Assembly: GCA_035048815.1 (NCBI GenBank)
Contig: JAUCBN010000025.1
Span: 6,782,501 to 6,846,500, forward strand
Reading direction: 5' to 3'
Origin: Abelmoschus esculentus
Taxonomy: Eukaryota > Streptophyta > Magnoliopsida > Malvales > Malvaceae
DNA: 64,000 bases
In this document: positions 10,801-23,489 of the stretch, one piece after another
Layout of the letters: each line of letters begins with the position of its first letter
Numbering within the stretch: the first letter of the stretch is position 1
The notes under the pieces: model-generated
Seen by the model: the letters and a program-made list of their open reading frames with translations, nothing else
Databases searched by the model: none
Told to the model about the DNA's origin: nothing
Position numbers and translations under genes: made by a program

Positions 10801-11579
10801 CGAAAATGCAGGTATGCACCCTCTAATTGCTTAGAACTCTAACCAAACTCAACCTGTTCAATCCCAAATCGTTCATAAACTCTAAGGGGATAACTCTAAG
10901 CGTATTTAAACCCTTAAAACGAATATTTGTCAACATTTCATCAATCTACCATTAAAGGGCATTTTAAGCTATCAATCACATCAAGTAAGCATTCAAACAT
11001 GTAACATGCCTAAACTATAGAATGCATGATGCTAAAGAGTTGGAGGAGTACCAATCTTAGCCAAAAATCAACAACAAACACGTTTTCCTCCTTTCTCAAG
11101 CTTTCTCCATTCCTAAGATCCTTGAGGTCTCTCCAACTTGTTTCTCTAAAAAGGGATGTTAAACCAACCATTACACATTTCCATGAATGTTCTTAGAAGC
11201 CCAAAACATTAACAAACTGAAGAAAACTTAACTTTATCCCTCTTTCCCGTTTTGCACTTCAACCCCACCAACAACCATCTTCCACCAAACTTAACACTTT
11301 TTACCTTGTTTTATAGATCCTCTCAAGCTCTAAACACTTCCCTCAACACCCAAAAAGAGATTCATAAGCAACACACAAAGATGAGACCTTTATTAGGTTT
11401 TCTTAACTTGTAAAGAGGGTTGGGAGAAAGAAAGGAATAGAAGAATAATATGATCTCACCCTGTAGCACATTAAAACCCCCCAAACCCTTTCTTTCTCAT
11501 ATTATGTAACACCCCAAAATGGGCTTAGAAGTTAGTGGGCCGGTTTAACCTAGTTTAGTTTGTGTTGATGGATTTTAGT

Positions 11580-12685
11580 TGGGATAAAGGTTGTCTTTTA
11601 TGTCTAGGAGGCACGAAATTGTGTTGTATGGTGTTGTTTTAGAATGATATCTTGATCAAAGGTTGTGATAGTCATTTCATTTCCTATGAATTTGGAAGTA
11701 AGAAGTTGCGTTAATATTGTTAAGTGGACTTGTTTTGAATGTGGATAATTTGAAAGTGGATATTTGTTTCGTTGGTAAGTTGAGTGAGAACCAGTGTTCT
11801 TTGAGATTATTGTTGTTGTTAAAGGTGCTAGAGTAAAAGTGTATGAACAAATCTTTGTGAGTTTTACGAGTTAGTTTCTTGGCAGTAAGAGAAAGTGTTT
11901 TCTTTGAGGAAGGTTGGAACTGTTGAGCAGTATGCTTTAATATGATAAGGTTTTTGAGAAAGATGTTAAGTTTCTGGTTGAGTTTCCGGTGTTCTCTCGT
12001 TAGCAGGCATGTGGCAGATGTAGATGGGTTATCTAGGACTGGAAAGGCATGTTAAGGTAATGTAACATGAATCTTTCAAGCTCTTGGGGGAAAGTGTTGT
12101 CTTTAGTAAAGTTTGCTTATAGTCGTGTTTATAGTTGGGTGTTCGAGTGATACCGTTTAAGGTTTCTATTGTGGAAGTTTTTATGTGTTGTTATGATTAG
12201 CGAGTCTTGGTGGGAAGTTTTGGTTGTTGCCTTGTGTTTTAGAATATGCTTGAGGAAGCTAAGCTTATTAGTGATAGTTGGGAGTTATGGCAGCTTCCCG
12301 AAAGACGGATGGAAACCTTGAGTAAGGAGAGGTTAGGCCATCGGGAAAAGAAATAAGGTTTTATTTTTAGCTTAAGGTTGCAATGCATGTTGAAACGAAC
12401 TATGGTGTTTTTAGTGTATCGTTGTTTTGTGTAGCTTTTCAAGTTGTGATGACGAGTGATGTTAGGATGAGACCGAATATTGTCTGTATGAGATGTATAT
12501 TGGGATCTTGGTTTTGGTAGCAAAGGTCCTTTGTGGTAAGACCCTTGTGTTGATCAAAGTGTTTTAGTGGCGTAATGGTGTTTGGAAAGTCACGTGGGAG
12601 TGAAAGGAAGTTGTAAAGGAGTAGTTTCCTTAACTCCTTTCACGTTAAAAATTTCGAGGAAGAAATTTCATAATTGGGGGAGATT
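11580..12685 (+). pseudogene. Remnant of the 3' end of gypsy pol and flanking internal sequence (element B)
   Basis: Most of this stretch is too decayed to read. Near the end, around 12560-12600, translation gives a WRNGVWKVTWE-like peptide, the chromodomain-like tail found after the integrase in chromoviruses. It is followed by KFRGRNF (about 12646-12668), the usual last coding motif before the 3' LTR. The purine tract AATTGGGGGAGAT (12672-12684) precedes the LTR. Confidence 0.5.
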
Positions 12686-15600
12686 TGTAACATCCCAAAA
12701 CTGGGTCTAGAAGTTAGTGGACCGGTTTAGCCTAGTTCGGGATTAAATACTTAAAAATTGATTTTTAATCAAAATAAATTATGAAAAAATATCCTAAAAT
12801 CATTATTTAGTATATATTTTACTTATTTAAACTCAATTTTGAAAATTGAACCTTGAATCTCTACGATTTTGAAATTAGTGACTATTTTGTAAAAATTGAA
12901 AACTTGAGGACAATTTCATAAATTAAGCCAAAACTTTTAATTTTTAAGGTTATTTGATCCAATCCTAATCTTAGCTGATCTAATCCTTCCAAGGGTCTAT
13001 TTTAATAACTCATAACCCATAATTTTAAATAATAACCCAAATCACTTAATATTAATCCTAAAAACCTATTTTTATGTCATAAACCTAAATCTATTTTTAA
13101 AATTCCAAATTTTCATATTCTTGGAAGCCTATCCATAGTATTTTCAAAGTTAAACATCAATCTTTTAAATAAAAATTAGTTTGGTTAATTATTTATAATT
13201 TTCTTCTTCGGTTTTACATGAAAAACTCTATTTTTGCATCAAGCTCTAAACTCTTCTCCAATATTTTGGTTTCTTCCTTCACAAGACATTATTAAACATA
13301 TTTTAAAGTTAAATATCCATTATTTTTAATAAAATTTCATTGGTTTATTTTCCTATATTTTTCTTCTTCAAAATCTCTTCGTTTTTCTTCGGTTTTACTT
13401 GTTTTTAAACCTTGGAAGGAGGTGGGATAAATTTGGAGGTGGGAATCATTCAAACCTATGAAACATAAAGTTATTTAATGAAATTCCTAAGTTCTTGACT
13501 GATTGAAACAATCTTTAAAGTCTTGAAACAATAAAATCGGTTTTCATGATGAAAACTCCATTATTTTCTTGATTTTCGTTCTAGGGTTTTCCATGGTTGT
13601 TTTTATGCCTAAATACATGAATATTGAAGTTTTTAGATGTAATTAAGATGGATTTTAAGTATCTAATCACGTACATAAGGTTTAGGGGGTGTTTAAAGAA
13701 GTTTTCCGTGAGTTTCGGTTAAGGTTTATGGTTTTTAGGGGTTGTCATGTATTGATCCGAATTGAGGGATGTTTTTTTGTGTTATAATGAACTAAAAAAT
13801 CTTTTTTTGATGCTTGAATTAGGTCAAGAGGTAGAAGAACAAGTTTGAGGGATATCGGAAAGCTGAATCGTGTTTTTGGGTGACTTTTTCGAGAAATTTC
13901 GGTAAATTGGTGAGTGGATTATGAGGGCTGCCGATTTGGCATATTTTTAAATGTTTTTTAAAAGTTTTGGGGTGTAGTGAAGGTGTGAAAAACCTCCCTA
14001 TACTCTGAAGTAAGTTTAAAGTTTTGCTTTCTTAAAGGTTCTAATATTATGTCGTGTTTTTACAACGTTATTTGTCATGCTCTCATTTTGTTGTGCATAT
14101 GTGATTATGCATGTGTTTTAATGCTCATGAGACTATTTTTAAAAAAGTTTTTATATGTATTTGATGCTCCCACGGTATTGTTTTGAAAACATGAGAAAAG
14201 TAGTTTTTTCTGGTTTATGCATTTGATGCATGTATTGGTGGGATACATGAGTTTATTTCATTGTTTTTAACTTGAAACTTGAGCATTGGTTTTTGATAAT
14301 ATATTGGCTAGTTAAGTGATGTATCTATTGGGATAAGTTAATTGATCAATAGGGTCTAGAGTGCACTATAAATATTCAAAACTCGTACGTGTGTAAATTC
14401 CTTGTGTGTTACATTTAGGCTTTTAGTCTAATGTTATGTGATGGCAGTGGTACTGTCACATCCGGGTTGATAGAAGTGGTACTTTCACCGGACACCAAGG
14501 TGAGATAATTCATGTTGAGATTGGTATCAACATGCACATGCTCTGGGAGTGGTACTAACATGCGGCTGCCCGTTTATCCCAACAATTTGGAGTGGTACAA
14601 ATCGGATCAGTAACACCAATATATGTTTTTTACTTTTCAAAGGTAAGTGTCATGGTTTTTACTTGATTGCATATGGTATTATGCATGCGAGGTTTTATGC
14701 ATTGATATGCATGTGATTTAAGAATTGCTATGTTGTTAGCATATAAGACTTGAGCTTTGTGCATTGCTATGTGAGCAGTATGTAAGACTTGTGTTTTAGA
14801 TTTTAAAGCATGTGATTTCAAAGTGGTTTGTACTAAATTTTAATGATGGCATTGTTAGCCATGGTTTGATGACACTTACTGAGTTTTAAAAGTGGCGTTG
14901 TTAGCCATGTTTGTTTTGTTTTATAAAGAGCATGACATGTTTTTAAATTGATGAAATTGGTTTAATATGGGTTGCATTGCAAGGTGTTTTTATACTTGTT
15001 TTTATTCACTCACTAAACTTATGCATACCCTCTCATTTACCTTGCAATGCAGAGTAAATAATATTGAGGCAGCAAAGGGAAGCAAGGATCTAGGTAACCG
15101 CCAAGTGAAAGCTCAAGTATGTCTTTATAACATTAGCAGAAGTTAGAGAACAATAGGGATCGGTTACCAAATTAAGAATATTTTTATATTGATGAGACTT
15201 GTATTAGTAATATGCTTATACATGTTTGATATTTATATATATTGATATTAGCTTTACAACTTTGACTTGAATTGTCTATTGATATTCCATTAGTTATAAT
15301 AAAAGTTATATTAAAGTTTGATTCTTGATATCCCTATGTGTAAATTTGAGTGTTGTTGATAATGAAGCATGACTATTTATGATTCGAATCTATGATGTTG
15401 TTATTTAGGTTAGAATGCATCTAGAAATCATATTAAATATATTGAGGTGGTTCTTCCGTGTGTTTATAAGATTGTTAATGTTGAATCATACTCTTAGGAG
15501 TTGAATATATTGTTGCTAAATAGGTTGAATTGCATCTAGCTAATATGCCTTGATTTGTGCTTAAAGTGTTTTTAGGTGAATTTGCATATAGAGAATGTCA

Positions 15601-15997
15601 AGAAACCTTTGGAGGCTGGAAATAGTCCCTAAACTTTGAGCATGCAATTAAATGACTTGTAAATATTATTTTAAGCTGAAATTTGAGATACAAACATTTA
15701 ATGAATTTAATTAAATGTTGATAACTTTAATTTCATAATTGGTCCATAAATTTCTACAAAATTACAATTAGGTCCTTATAACTTGTTGGGATAAATTAGG
15801 ACTCGTTTCTTATCGATTTCCGCTGCAACTGAACTCAATCCTTGCATGAACATGTAGGATCTAATTAAAGAATATAGATAAGATAAAAAGAAAAAAATTA
15901 GGGTTATTTATCGTGGCGAGTCTCTAGATTAGCCTCGATATTCCCCGTGTAACTCGTTCGAGTCATGTGGTGTCTAGACCGGGTCAAGGGGGTTACA
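12686..15997 (+). repeat. 3' LTR of element B, about 3.3 kb
   Basis: It begins TGTAACATCCC after a purine tract and ends GGGGGTTACA. The first 55 bp match the fragment at 11505. It has no clear coding content. The unusual length may hide further small insertions that I could not delimit. A segment near 14440-14620 repeats AGTGGTAC-type words (AGTGGTACTTTCAC, AGTGGTACTAACATG, AGTGGTACAAATC). Confidence 0.6.
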
Positions 15998-16172
15998 TCT
16001 TATTTAGGAATTTACCAAAATGCCCTCATATTAAACTCCTAAGGCCCAAAACTACTCAAAGCCCAATAAGCCCAAGGCCCAATGAGGCCCAAAACCTTAA
16101 CTCGAGGCCCAAACATTAGAGCCCAACACTTCAGATTAACTCGACCCTCGGATCCAAATCCAGGTCCTAACA

Positions 16173-16186
16173 ACTCTCCCCTCCTT
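16173..16186 (-). other. Polypurine tract of element A
   Basis: The minus strand reads AAGGAGGGGAGAGT immediately before the 3' LTR (TGTTAGGACC). This is the expected site of plus-strand DNA priming. It fixes both the LTR boundary and the orientation. Confidence 0.8.
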
Positions 16187-16187
16187 A

Positions 16188-18254
16188 AAGAAAATTTCTT
16201 CCTCGAAATTTACCTGATAGGAAGAGATGTGGATACTAAGCTCTCATGTCTTTTTTCACTTCCCACGTTACTTCCTCGATGCCATCATTCCTCCAAAACA
16301 CTTTTATCAAAGGTATGCTCTTTTTCTGTAGCTCCTTTACCCCCTTTAACCAGGATTCCGATTGACATCACCTCGTAATTCAAATCCGTATTGACTTCGA
16401 TTTCCTCAAGCTGAATAACGTGCGAAGGATATGAACGGTAACGCCTCAACATGGACACGTGGAATACATTATGGATACGTGCTAACTCTGGAGGTAAAGT
16501 TAGCCGGTAAATCACTAGTCCCACTCTCTAAAGAACTTCATACGGTCCCACATACCTTGGACTTAACTTTTCCTTCTAACCAAATCTGAATTTCCCTTTC
16601 TAAGGAGATACCTTAAGAAACACTTTTTCTCCCATCTCATATTCGATGTGATTACTTTTACGATCCGTGTAATCTTTTTTTTTCGATCAAACGTTGCTTG
16701 TAAACTTTCTTTAATGATCTAAACTTTTTATCGATTTTCTTAAAAAGCTCGAAACCTATTATTCTTATCTCATTTAGCTCAATCCAACATAAAGGTTTCC
16801 TACACCTACGCCCTTACAAGGCCAAAAAAGAAGCCATCTTGATGCTCGACTGATAAATATTGTTGTAAGCAAACTCCACAAGCGGTAACTGATCTTCCTA
16901 ACTCCGAGCAAAAGCTACTACACAAAACCTAAGCATATCCTCCAATATTTGGATAACTCGCTCAGATAGTCCATCAGTCTGAGGATGGAAAGTTGAACTA
17001 AAGTGGAACATGGTATCCAAGGCCTTATGGATAGACTTCCACAACCTTTCTGTGAACCTCATATGTCTATCCGATATGATCGATGAAGGTACACCATGCA
17101 ACATAAAGATATCTTTTTTGTACAACTGAGCCAACTTTTTCAAGCTGAAGTCCATCCTCACTGGAAAAAAGTGAGTTGACTTAGTCAACTGGTCAACAAT
17201 GACCCATACAACATCATGATTCCTCAACGTCATCGGTAGCCCGATGAAAAAGTCCATGGTCACATGATCTCATTCCCATAGTGGAATCTGGATACACTGA
17301 AGCAAGCTAGAAGGAACCTGATGTTCCGCTTTCATAACCTGAAACGCCAAACATCTTGTCACAAACTAAGAAACATCTCTTTTCATTCAAGGCCACCGAA
17401 AGAAAGGAAGAAGATCTTGGTAAATATTTTTACTATCCGGATGAAAAAAATAGGCTACGGTGAGATTCTATTAGGATGCGGTCTCTCAGATCCTCCAAAA
17501 CTAGAACGCAAAAATGACCTTGAAGTACATTAATCCACCATTTCTTACCTCAAAGTCTGACACTTCACCTTTTTGATAAGCCTCTAACTGAGCTACCAAC
17601 TCCTCATCTAACGCTTGTGCTCTCTTTATTTATTGAACTAGCATATGTTTCACGCGCAAATCCGCCAACAGATCACCATACTCGATCACCCTTAACCGAG
17701 CAAACATGGCCCTCAAATCCGACATGGACTTTTGACTCAAAGCATCGACGATCATATTCGCCTTGTCAAGGTGATACTCTATGAAAAAGTCATAGTCCTC
17801 AGATTCAACTCTTATGATCGGTGTAGACATAACATTTCTCCCTATTGAGATAATGCCTCCAAAACATCAACGGAAAGATAACTATCGCTAACTCGATATC
17901 ATGCGTAGGATAGTTCCTTTCATGGTGTTTTAGCTGTCTCGAGGTGTAAAAAACCACCTTACCTTCTTGCATGAGCACACAACTCAACCCATTTAAGGAA
18001 GCATCACTAAACACCACATAATCTTTTCCAAGTTCCGGTTGCGTTAAGACTGGTGCCTCCGTAAGATAAGCCTTAAATTGCTCAAAACTTTGTTGTCTTC
18101 TCTCGTTCCACACAATTAGAACCCCTTTCTGAAGGAACTTGATCAACGGTGCCTCTATGATTGAGAAACCTTTAACAAACCTCCTATAGTATCCGACAAG
18201 TCCAACAAAGTTACGAACTTCCAATACATTTCATGGTGGTTTCCGTTCCACCAT
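16188..18254 (-). pseudogene. Gypsy pol remnant: RNase H, integrase, C-terminal tail (element A)
   Basis: Reading downward from 18254: the end of the reverse transcriptase (VRNFVGLVGYYRRFVKGF), RNase H with SDASLNGLSCVLMQEGKV and YTDHKS (18224-17805), then an EYHLDKANMIVDALSQKS-like segment (17830-17630) with about 20 residues lost at the join. The integrase core at 17263-16898 shows IVDQLTKSTHF, ISDRHMRF and SERVIQILEDML, so the D, D and E residues remain. The tail LARIHNVFHVSMLRRY (16524-16285) is the conserved region before the chromodomain. Gaps and frameshifts separate the pieces. The clade call, Tekay/Del-like chromovirus, rests on remembered family motifs. Confidence 0.85.
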
Positions 18255-18480
18255 GTAATAACCATTTTTTTCTAGGGATTGAACAACCCTAAACCTAATC
18301 CCCTAAACCAAAATCCTTAAACCATATTATATATATTAATATATAATAAATACACCATAAATTAAAAATTCAAAAAATATATATATTAAATAGAAAATTA
18401 TTATTACAAAAGTCCAAAAGTCCATTACATTTTAATACCCAATCTGCCAACCCACTTATCTTTAAACCCAATAAGCCCAC
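18255..18480. other. Filler between pol and 5' LTR of element A
   Basis: About 225 bp of AT-rich sequence joins the pol remnant to the broken LTR. It matches neither part recognisably. It contains CCTAAACC-type words and GCCCACTTATCT repeated near 18456-18488. It marks the deletion that removed the front of pol, gag, the primer site and the LTR end. Confidence 0.45.
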
Positions 18481-20153
18481 TTATCTAGTAACTCATCAAC
18501 ACTAAGCAAGGTTACTAGTTATCATATCTCATAATAGTATAACTCTAGGAAACCCATCAACACTAAGTAAGGTTCCTAAAAAACCCACATAACTTATGTG
18601 TGTCACACCAAACTCTTATTGGTTTCAATACTGACTTATATTATAAAAAGCCTAAGTCATTAATCGTTTATCTCAATGACTTGGTTAAAGGCCCAAGTTT
18701 CGGTTTTAATATTCATTTTATAACTTATTTCACCCATAGAGACCCCTAACATAAATTATAGAACTCCTAAACTCAACCCTTAAAAACCTAGGCAAAATGC
18801 CCAAGGGTATCGATACTCCTATAGGGCGGTATCGAAAAGACTAATATCGAAACGCTTACTTTATGTTTTGATACGGTAAGGCAATGTCTTAAGCCAAGAG
18901 AACATACCCATATCAATACACATATATGGAGTATCAAAACAAATAGTATCGATACGCCTCCTGCGCATATCGATACGCTAAGCCAAACAGCTTAGCCAAA
19001 CCCAAGAGAAAAACCTTCCGTGCGATACGCCTACATGGAGTATCGATACACACCCCTGTTTCAATACGCTCCCAAAGAGGTATCAAAACGATTTGCCACT
19101 GTAAAATTTGGTATCGAAACACAGGTTGGGTGTTCCGAAATGTTTGCCTTTAAGCCTTATTTTTCTCTTTGTAGTATGGAAACACAAGCTAGGTGTTTCG
19201 AAATGCATGTCTTTCTCGCCTTGGTTTACTCTCAAGGTTATCGATACTCTCACCGAGGATATCGATACCCATGCTTGAAAATGCAATTTGACACCCTCTA
19301 ATTGCTTAAAACTCTAACCAAACTTAACCCATTCAGTCTTAAATCGTTCATACAGTCTAAGGGGATAACTCTAAGCGTATTTAAACCCTTAAAACGAAGG
19401 TTAGTCAACATTTCATCAATCTACCATTAGAGGGCATTTTAAGCTATCAAGCAAGCATTCAAACATGTAACATGCCTAAACTATGGAATGCATGATGCTA
19501 AAGAGTTGGAGGAGTACCAACCTTAGCCAAAAACCAGCAGCAAACACGTTTTCTCCCTTTCTCAAGCTTTCTCCCTTCCTAAGCTCCTTGAGGGACCTCC
19601 AACTTGTTTCTCTAAAACGGGATGTTAAACCAACCATGGACATTCCCATGGACGTTCTTAGAAGAAAAAACATGAACAAACTGAAGAAAACTTAACTTTA
19701 TCCATCTTTCCCGTTTTGCTCTTCAACCCCACCAACAAGCATCTTCCACCAAACTCAACATTTTTTTACCTTGTTTTTATAGTTTCTCTCAAGCTCTAAA
19801 CACTTCCCTCAATACCCAAAACGATATTCATAAGCAAAACAACAAAGATGAGACCTTTACGAGGTTTTCTTAACTTGCAAAGAGGGTTGAGAGAAAGAAA
19901 GGAAAAGAAGAAGAGGATGATTTCACCCTGCAGCACATTAAAACCCTAAACCCCTTTTTTCATCTTATTTAGGCATTTACCAAAATGCCCTCATCTTAAA
20001 ATCTTAAGGCCCAAAACTACTCAAAGCCCAACAAGCCCAAGGCCCAACAAGCCCAAGGCCCAACGAGGCCCAAAACCTAAACCCAGGGTCCAAACATTGG
20101 AGCCCAACACTTCGGGATAACCCGATCCTCGGCTCCAAATTCAGGTCGTGACA
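18480..20153 (-). repeat. 5' LTR of element A, 3' part missing
   Basis: It is collinear with 16172-15998 plus 11504 down to about 10006. The outer end is TGTCACGACC on the minus strand. It retains two stem-loop units (18488-18520 with CTAGTAAC/GTTACTAG, 18545-18572 with TAGGAAACC/GGTTCCTA) and the GTATCGATAC-rich module. The part carrying the remaining LTR and the primer site is deleted. Confidence 0.82.
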
Positions 20154-20158
20154 TGAGT

Positions 20159-22290
20159 AAAAAAATAATATTTTAAAATTAATAAAATTTATTTGAAATA
20201 ACTATATTTTTAATTAATAAATTTTTTAATATTTATTAACTAGGGATGACAACTAGGTGGAAGAAGTTTTTGGCCGCTCAAACCTGACTTAAAAATTTAA
20301 AGTCTCAATTTGATTTGAGTTTAATATATTTTTATCTCGACTCGATATAATAAAACAATAACCATATTGGATCCAACCCCAAAATTTTAATAAGAAAACT
20401 CGATTAAATTTGACCAGTCTCAAAGAAAATTAATAAAATATTAAATATAATATATAAAATATAATAAATAAAAATATATTTATAAATAAACTTAGTCGGG
20501 TGGGTTAGAGAATTTTCACCCTAAATCTGAATCTAACCCAACTCAAATTTTCTAAAAACCTCCATTAAGAAAACTATAAATTCAAAAAAAAATCTAATTA
20601 TACTTAATTAGGTCAAGTCAAAACTCGGCAAATTCTGATTTTTTTTTCATCACGATGGTTATTTTCACTAATGAGTGAGTGCGATTGAATCTTTTAGGTA
20701 AAAAATTACTAAGATTCGAGTTTCTCTTCACATAAATCATATGTACATTTTTTAGATTTATTATGATTTAAGTGGAAAAATAATTAAAATTTAAACCAAA
20801 TCGATAATTATAATTATTAATTAAGGAATATAATGCCTCAATTTACTAGATTAGTCGTAATTAAACAGTACCTACTTTTTTATAAATATAAACAATACCT
20901 ACTATTTGAACACATCTATATGCCTAAAATAATGGTGGTATAAAATGAGCAATTTAGCATATGCATTTTTCTATAGGCAGCTTCCTAAAAAACTCGGTCA
21001 ATAAAAAAATTATTTTTTAATTTATTTTTCAAGGTTCAGTGAATAATAATATTTTAATTCATAATTTAATAAACGCATTAATTAAGTTTGTTTTTAGATT
21101 CATTAATAGATTGTAATTAAAAATATTTATATTATTATAATCACTAATTTTATTTGAGAGTTTTAAATCGATTTTATTTTTTAAAATTTTTTAATATTAG
21201 GCTTTAATAATAATTATTAATATTATTATTAAAAAAACATTACTAAATCATAACATTATTATGCTGTTCTTCCACTATTAGTTTGATTATTATAATTATA
21301 TCATCATGTTAATATTATTATATTATTATTTGTTGTGCACACAAATATGTGTATCATGTGAATCAATGCAATTGTAATCTCAACAATAAACTGAAATTGA
21401 ACTTAGAGGGTAGACCGATTAAGGGAATAAGGTACATTAAGGTGATAGAAGTCTTATAGTTAAAGGGAGTTAGGATTGAACTACGAGGGGTAGATCGATT
21501 AATTTTAAAATAATAAGGTTTTAAAAAATATTTAAATCATAAAAATTAAGAGATTTTAGGTTTAATTTTATAAATTTTAAAATTGAAAGGTGTTTAAAAG
21601 TAATTAAACTAGTAAAAGAAAGGTTAAATTTTAATTTTATTAATTTTAGATTAAACGGTCCTAAAAATAATAAACCATAAAAATTTTGGGAGGGACAAAG
21701 AAAAAAGAGCTTAATTATAAAGGTTTCAAAATTGGGAGGGCGTAAAATTTAATTAACCTATAAAATTTAGAAATGTACATAGATCCTTGCTTGACGCATG
21801 CCTTATCGAAGTAAGGCATATTTTTTTAAAAAAAATAACAATATATATATTTTTTAGTTGTATAGTTAAACAAAAAGAACAATTAATGCAATATAATTAT
21901 CGATGAGTATTCATAAGAATTTTTATGTATTAAATATCACTTCTATGTTCAATTTTATCATGAACCAATCAAGAAGAATTTATAAATGTACATAAAACAT
22001 AATAGTAAATAAAAAATAAAAAGGACATCGTATATAATCATCTTCTTTGACCAAATTTGTCTCCATATCATCTTTCATTGCTTCTTTGTGAATATTCGAA
22101 CTATAATAAAAATAACTTTAATTATGATTAATGTGAATTAAAATAAACCAGATTTGAAATAATTTTACAATATATCTAATAATCGATTTAAATTTAAATC
22201 TAAAAATTTGATTAATGTGATTTAAATCTCAAAACTCCATCATTTAATTTAAATTAAATCATCGTAAAAATAACTTTAAAATAAGATTAA
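20159..22290. other. AT-rich intergenic DNA, no gene seen
   Basis: No convincing coding sequence. 20246-20655 carries CTCGACTCGATA-like and AAACTCGGCAA-like words in opposite orientation and may be an old hAT-type remnant, but its ends are not clear. The rest is low-complexity AT-rich DNA. Confidence 0.45.
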
Positions 22291-22291
22291 T

Positions 22292-22500
22292 GTGTGGATT
22301 GAAATAATTTATGTTTGCATGATATATCAGCTTCAACAAATTCTTCATCTTTTAGTTTATTACATGATTATGGTTATTTATTTGTTCCTGATGGGTCTTT
22401 ATCGGATTCTGATATTCCACCTGATGATGTTTCTGAGGAGCTTCTTCCTTCTCATGCATCTCAGTCTGATCTGGGTCCTACTCATCGTATTAGTGACGGA
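22292..22500 (+). other. Unidentified open segment, Ser/Asp-rich
   Basis: A frame from 22315 encodes a Ser- and Asp-rich peptide (SLSDSDIPPDDVSEELLPSH) of higher coding quality than its AT-rich surroundings. It is cut by the hAT terminus near 22501. It could be a copia integrase-RT linker or a gene fragment. I do not recognise it. Confidence 0.3.
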
Positions 22501-23050
22501 CATAGGTGTTTATTGCACGAGTAGATCATAAATTGAGTAATACTTGATTCATGTTCGTTAAAAAGTTTATTATTTGATTTAACTCGTTATATGTTAAATT
22601 TGTTAAAATTGTGTTCGAATCGTATTTATTAAAAAAAATTATTACTTAACTCAACTTGTTGCTCGTTAAGCTCACTAAAAAATTACCTTATTTTTAAATA
22701 GAAATAAAATTTAATAATACTATAGGGTCTTAATGTTAACATAAATTATTAAATTTAATAAAACATTTTCAAAGTCTAAATTTTAAACTAACTGTCACAA
22801 ATACACTAAACTAGTATATTAAAACTAAAATAACAATTCACACATTAATAATTATTATTTAGATTTATTTTTTTGAATGAAATAATTTTAAAATAATTAT
22901 TAAAAATATTTTAAAAAATAACGAATTACTCGCGAATTTATCGAGTCGAATTAAACTTTGTTGGACTCAACTCATTAAGGTCTCGAATTCAACCTGAATC
23001 AAGCTATACTAAATTTTAACCAAATCGAATTCGAATAGCTCACAAGTTGT

Positions 23051-23346
23051 TGTTAGGCATGGTTTCAAATAAGTTGACCATTTGGATTTAAGTATCTGTT
23101 TTATTTCAAATTTTTTCGTTATTTTCTCTGTTTAAGTTTAATGATGCGCAACGTTTTGGGCTCCCTTGTTGGCTTAAACGTGGTCGTTTTGTTTGTTAGG
23201 GTTTTAAAGGGTTAGGCCCTTCTCTGTGGAGGATTATTCTAGACTGAATGAAATTATTTGTCACTCTCTCATTTCTTTCCTCAATATTAATCTGTTTCTT
23301 CTCATCTTTTCTCTTTTAAAAATTTTTGTTGATCAGTGATATTACA
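23051..23346 (+). repeat. 5' LTR of the Reina-like element
   Basis: It is 296 bp, the same length as its partner at 27258-27553, with TG and CA ends. The best-conserved block, around 23140-23260, includes TTAATGATGCGCA and GGGTTTTAAAGGGTTAG. Confidence 0.9.
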
Positions 23347-23347
23347 G

Positions 23348-23360
23348 AGGTATCAGAGCT
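23348..23360 (+). other. Primer binding site, initiator tRNA-Met type
   Basis: AGGTATCAGAGCT lies directly after the 5' LTR. It differs by one base from the common plant TGGTATCAGAGC site that pairs with initiator tRNA-Met. Confidence 0.8.
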
Positions 23361-23489
23361 ACCGATTCTCAGACTAGGGTGGAGACACGTAGTCAGGCGG
23401 CTTTGGTAGCGTTGGGAACTTAAGCTCAGAGCTTAGAACCTTCAATCCTGCAAATGTTCCAGAGTGATAGTCAGTCACAGATAATTTAC

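Larger units (their letters stand above)
11505..15997 (+). mobile_element. Second gypsy element (element B) nested in LTR A, largely deleted
   Basis: It starts TGTAACACCCC at 11505 and ends GGGTTACA at 15997. The flanks TATTA (11500-11504) and TCTTA (15998-16002) match at 4 of 5 positions. Removing it rejoins LTR A. It consists of only the first 55-75 bp of a 5' LTR (closely matching 12686 onward), about 1.1 kb of decayed 3' internal sequence, a purine tract, and a long 3' LTR. Confidence 0.75.
7951..16172 (-). repeat. 3' LTR of element A, in three pieces
   Basis: The pieces are 7951-8344, 9503-11504 and 15998-16172, about 2.57 kb once the insertions are removed. They are recognised by alignment with the other LTR (18480-20153) and with the solo LTR at 30237-31438. 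The inner end, CCTAACA at 16172, abuts the purine tract and the outer end is TGTAACACCC at 7951. The middle piece carries the stem-loop array (9893-10100) and the GTATCGATAC-rich module (10320-10800). Confidence 0.82.
7951..20153 (-). mobile_element. Chromovirus-like Ty3/gypsy element A, internally deleted, with nested insertions
   Basis: The outer boundaries are TG at 7951 and CA at 20153, flanked by a perfect 5-bp duplication TGAGT (7946-7950 and 20154-20158). Read on the minus strand the order is: 5' LTR missing its 3' part (20153 down to about 18480), an unrelated filler of about 225 bp, RNase H and integrase remnants (18254-16188), purine tract (16186-16173), then the 3' LTR (16172-7951). 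Everything from the primer site through gag, protease and most of the reverse transcriptase is deleted. Two later elements sit inside the 3' LTR. The pol sequence resembles Tekay/Del-type chromoviruses (family knowledge). Confidence 0.88.
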
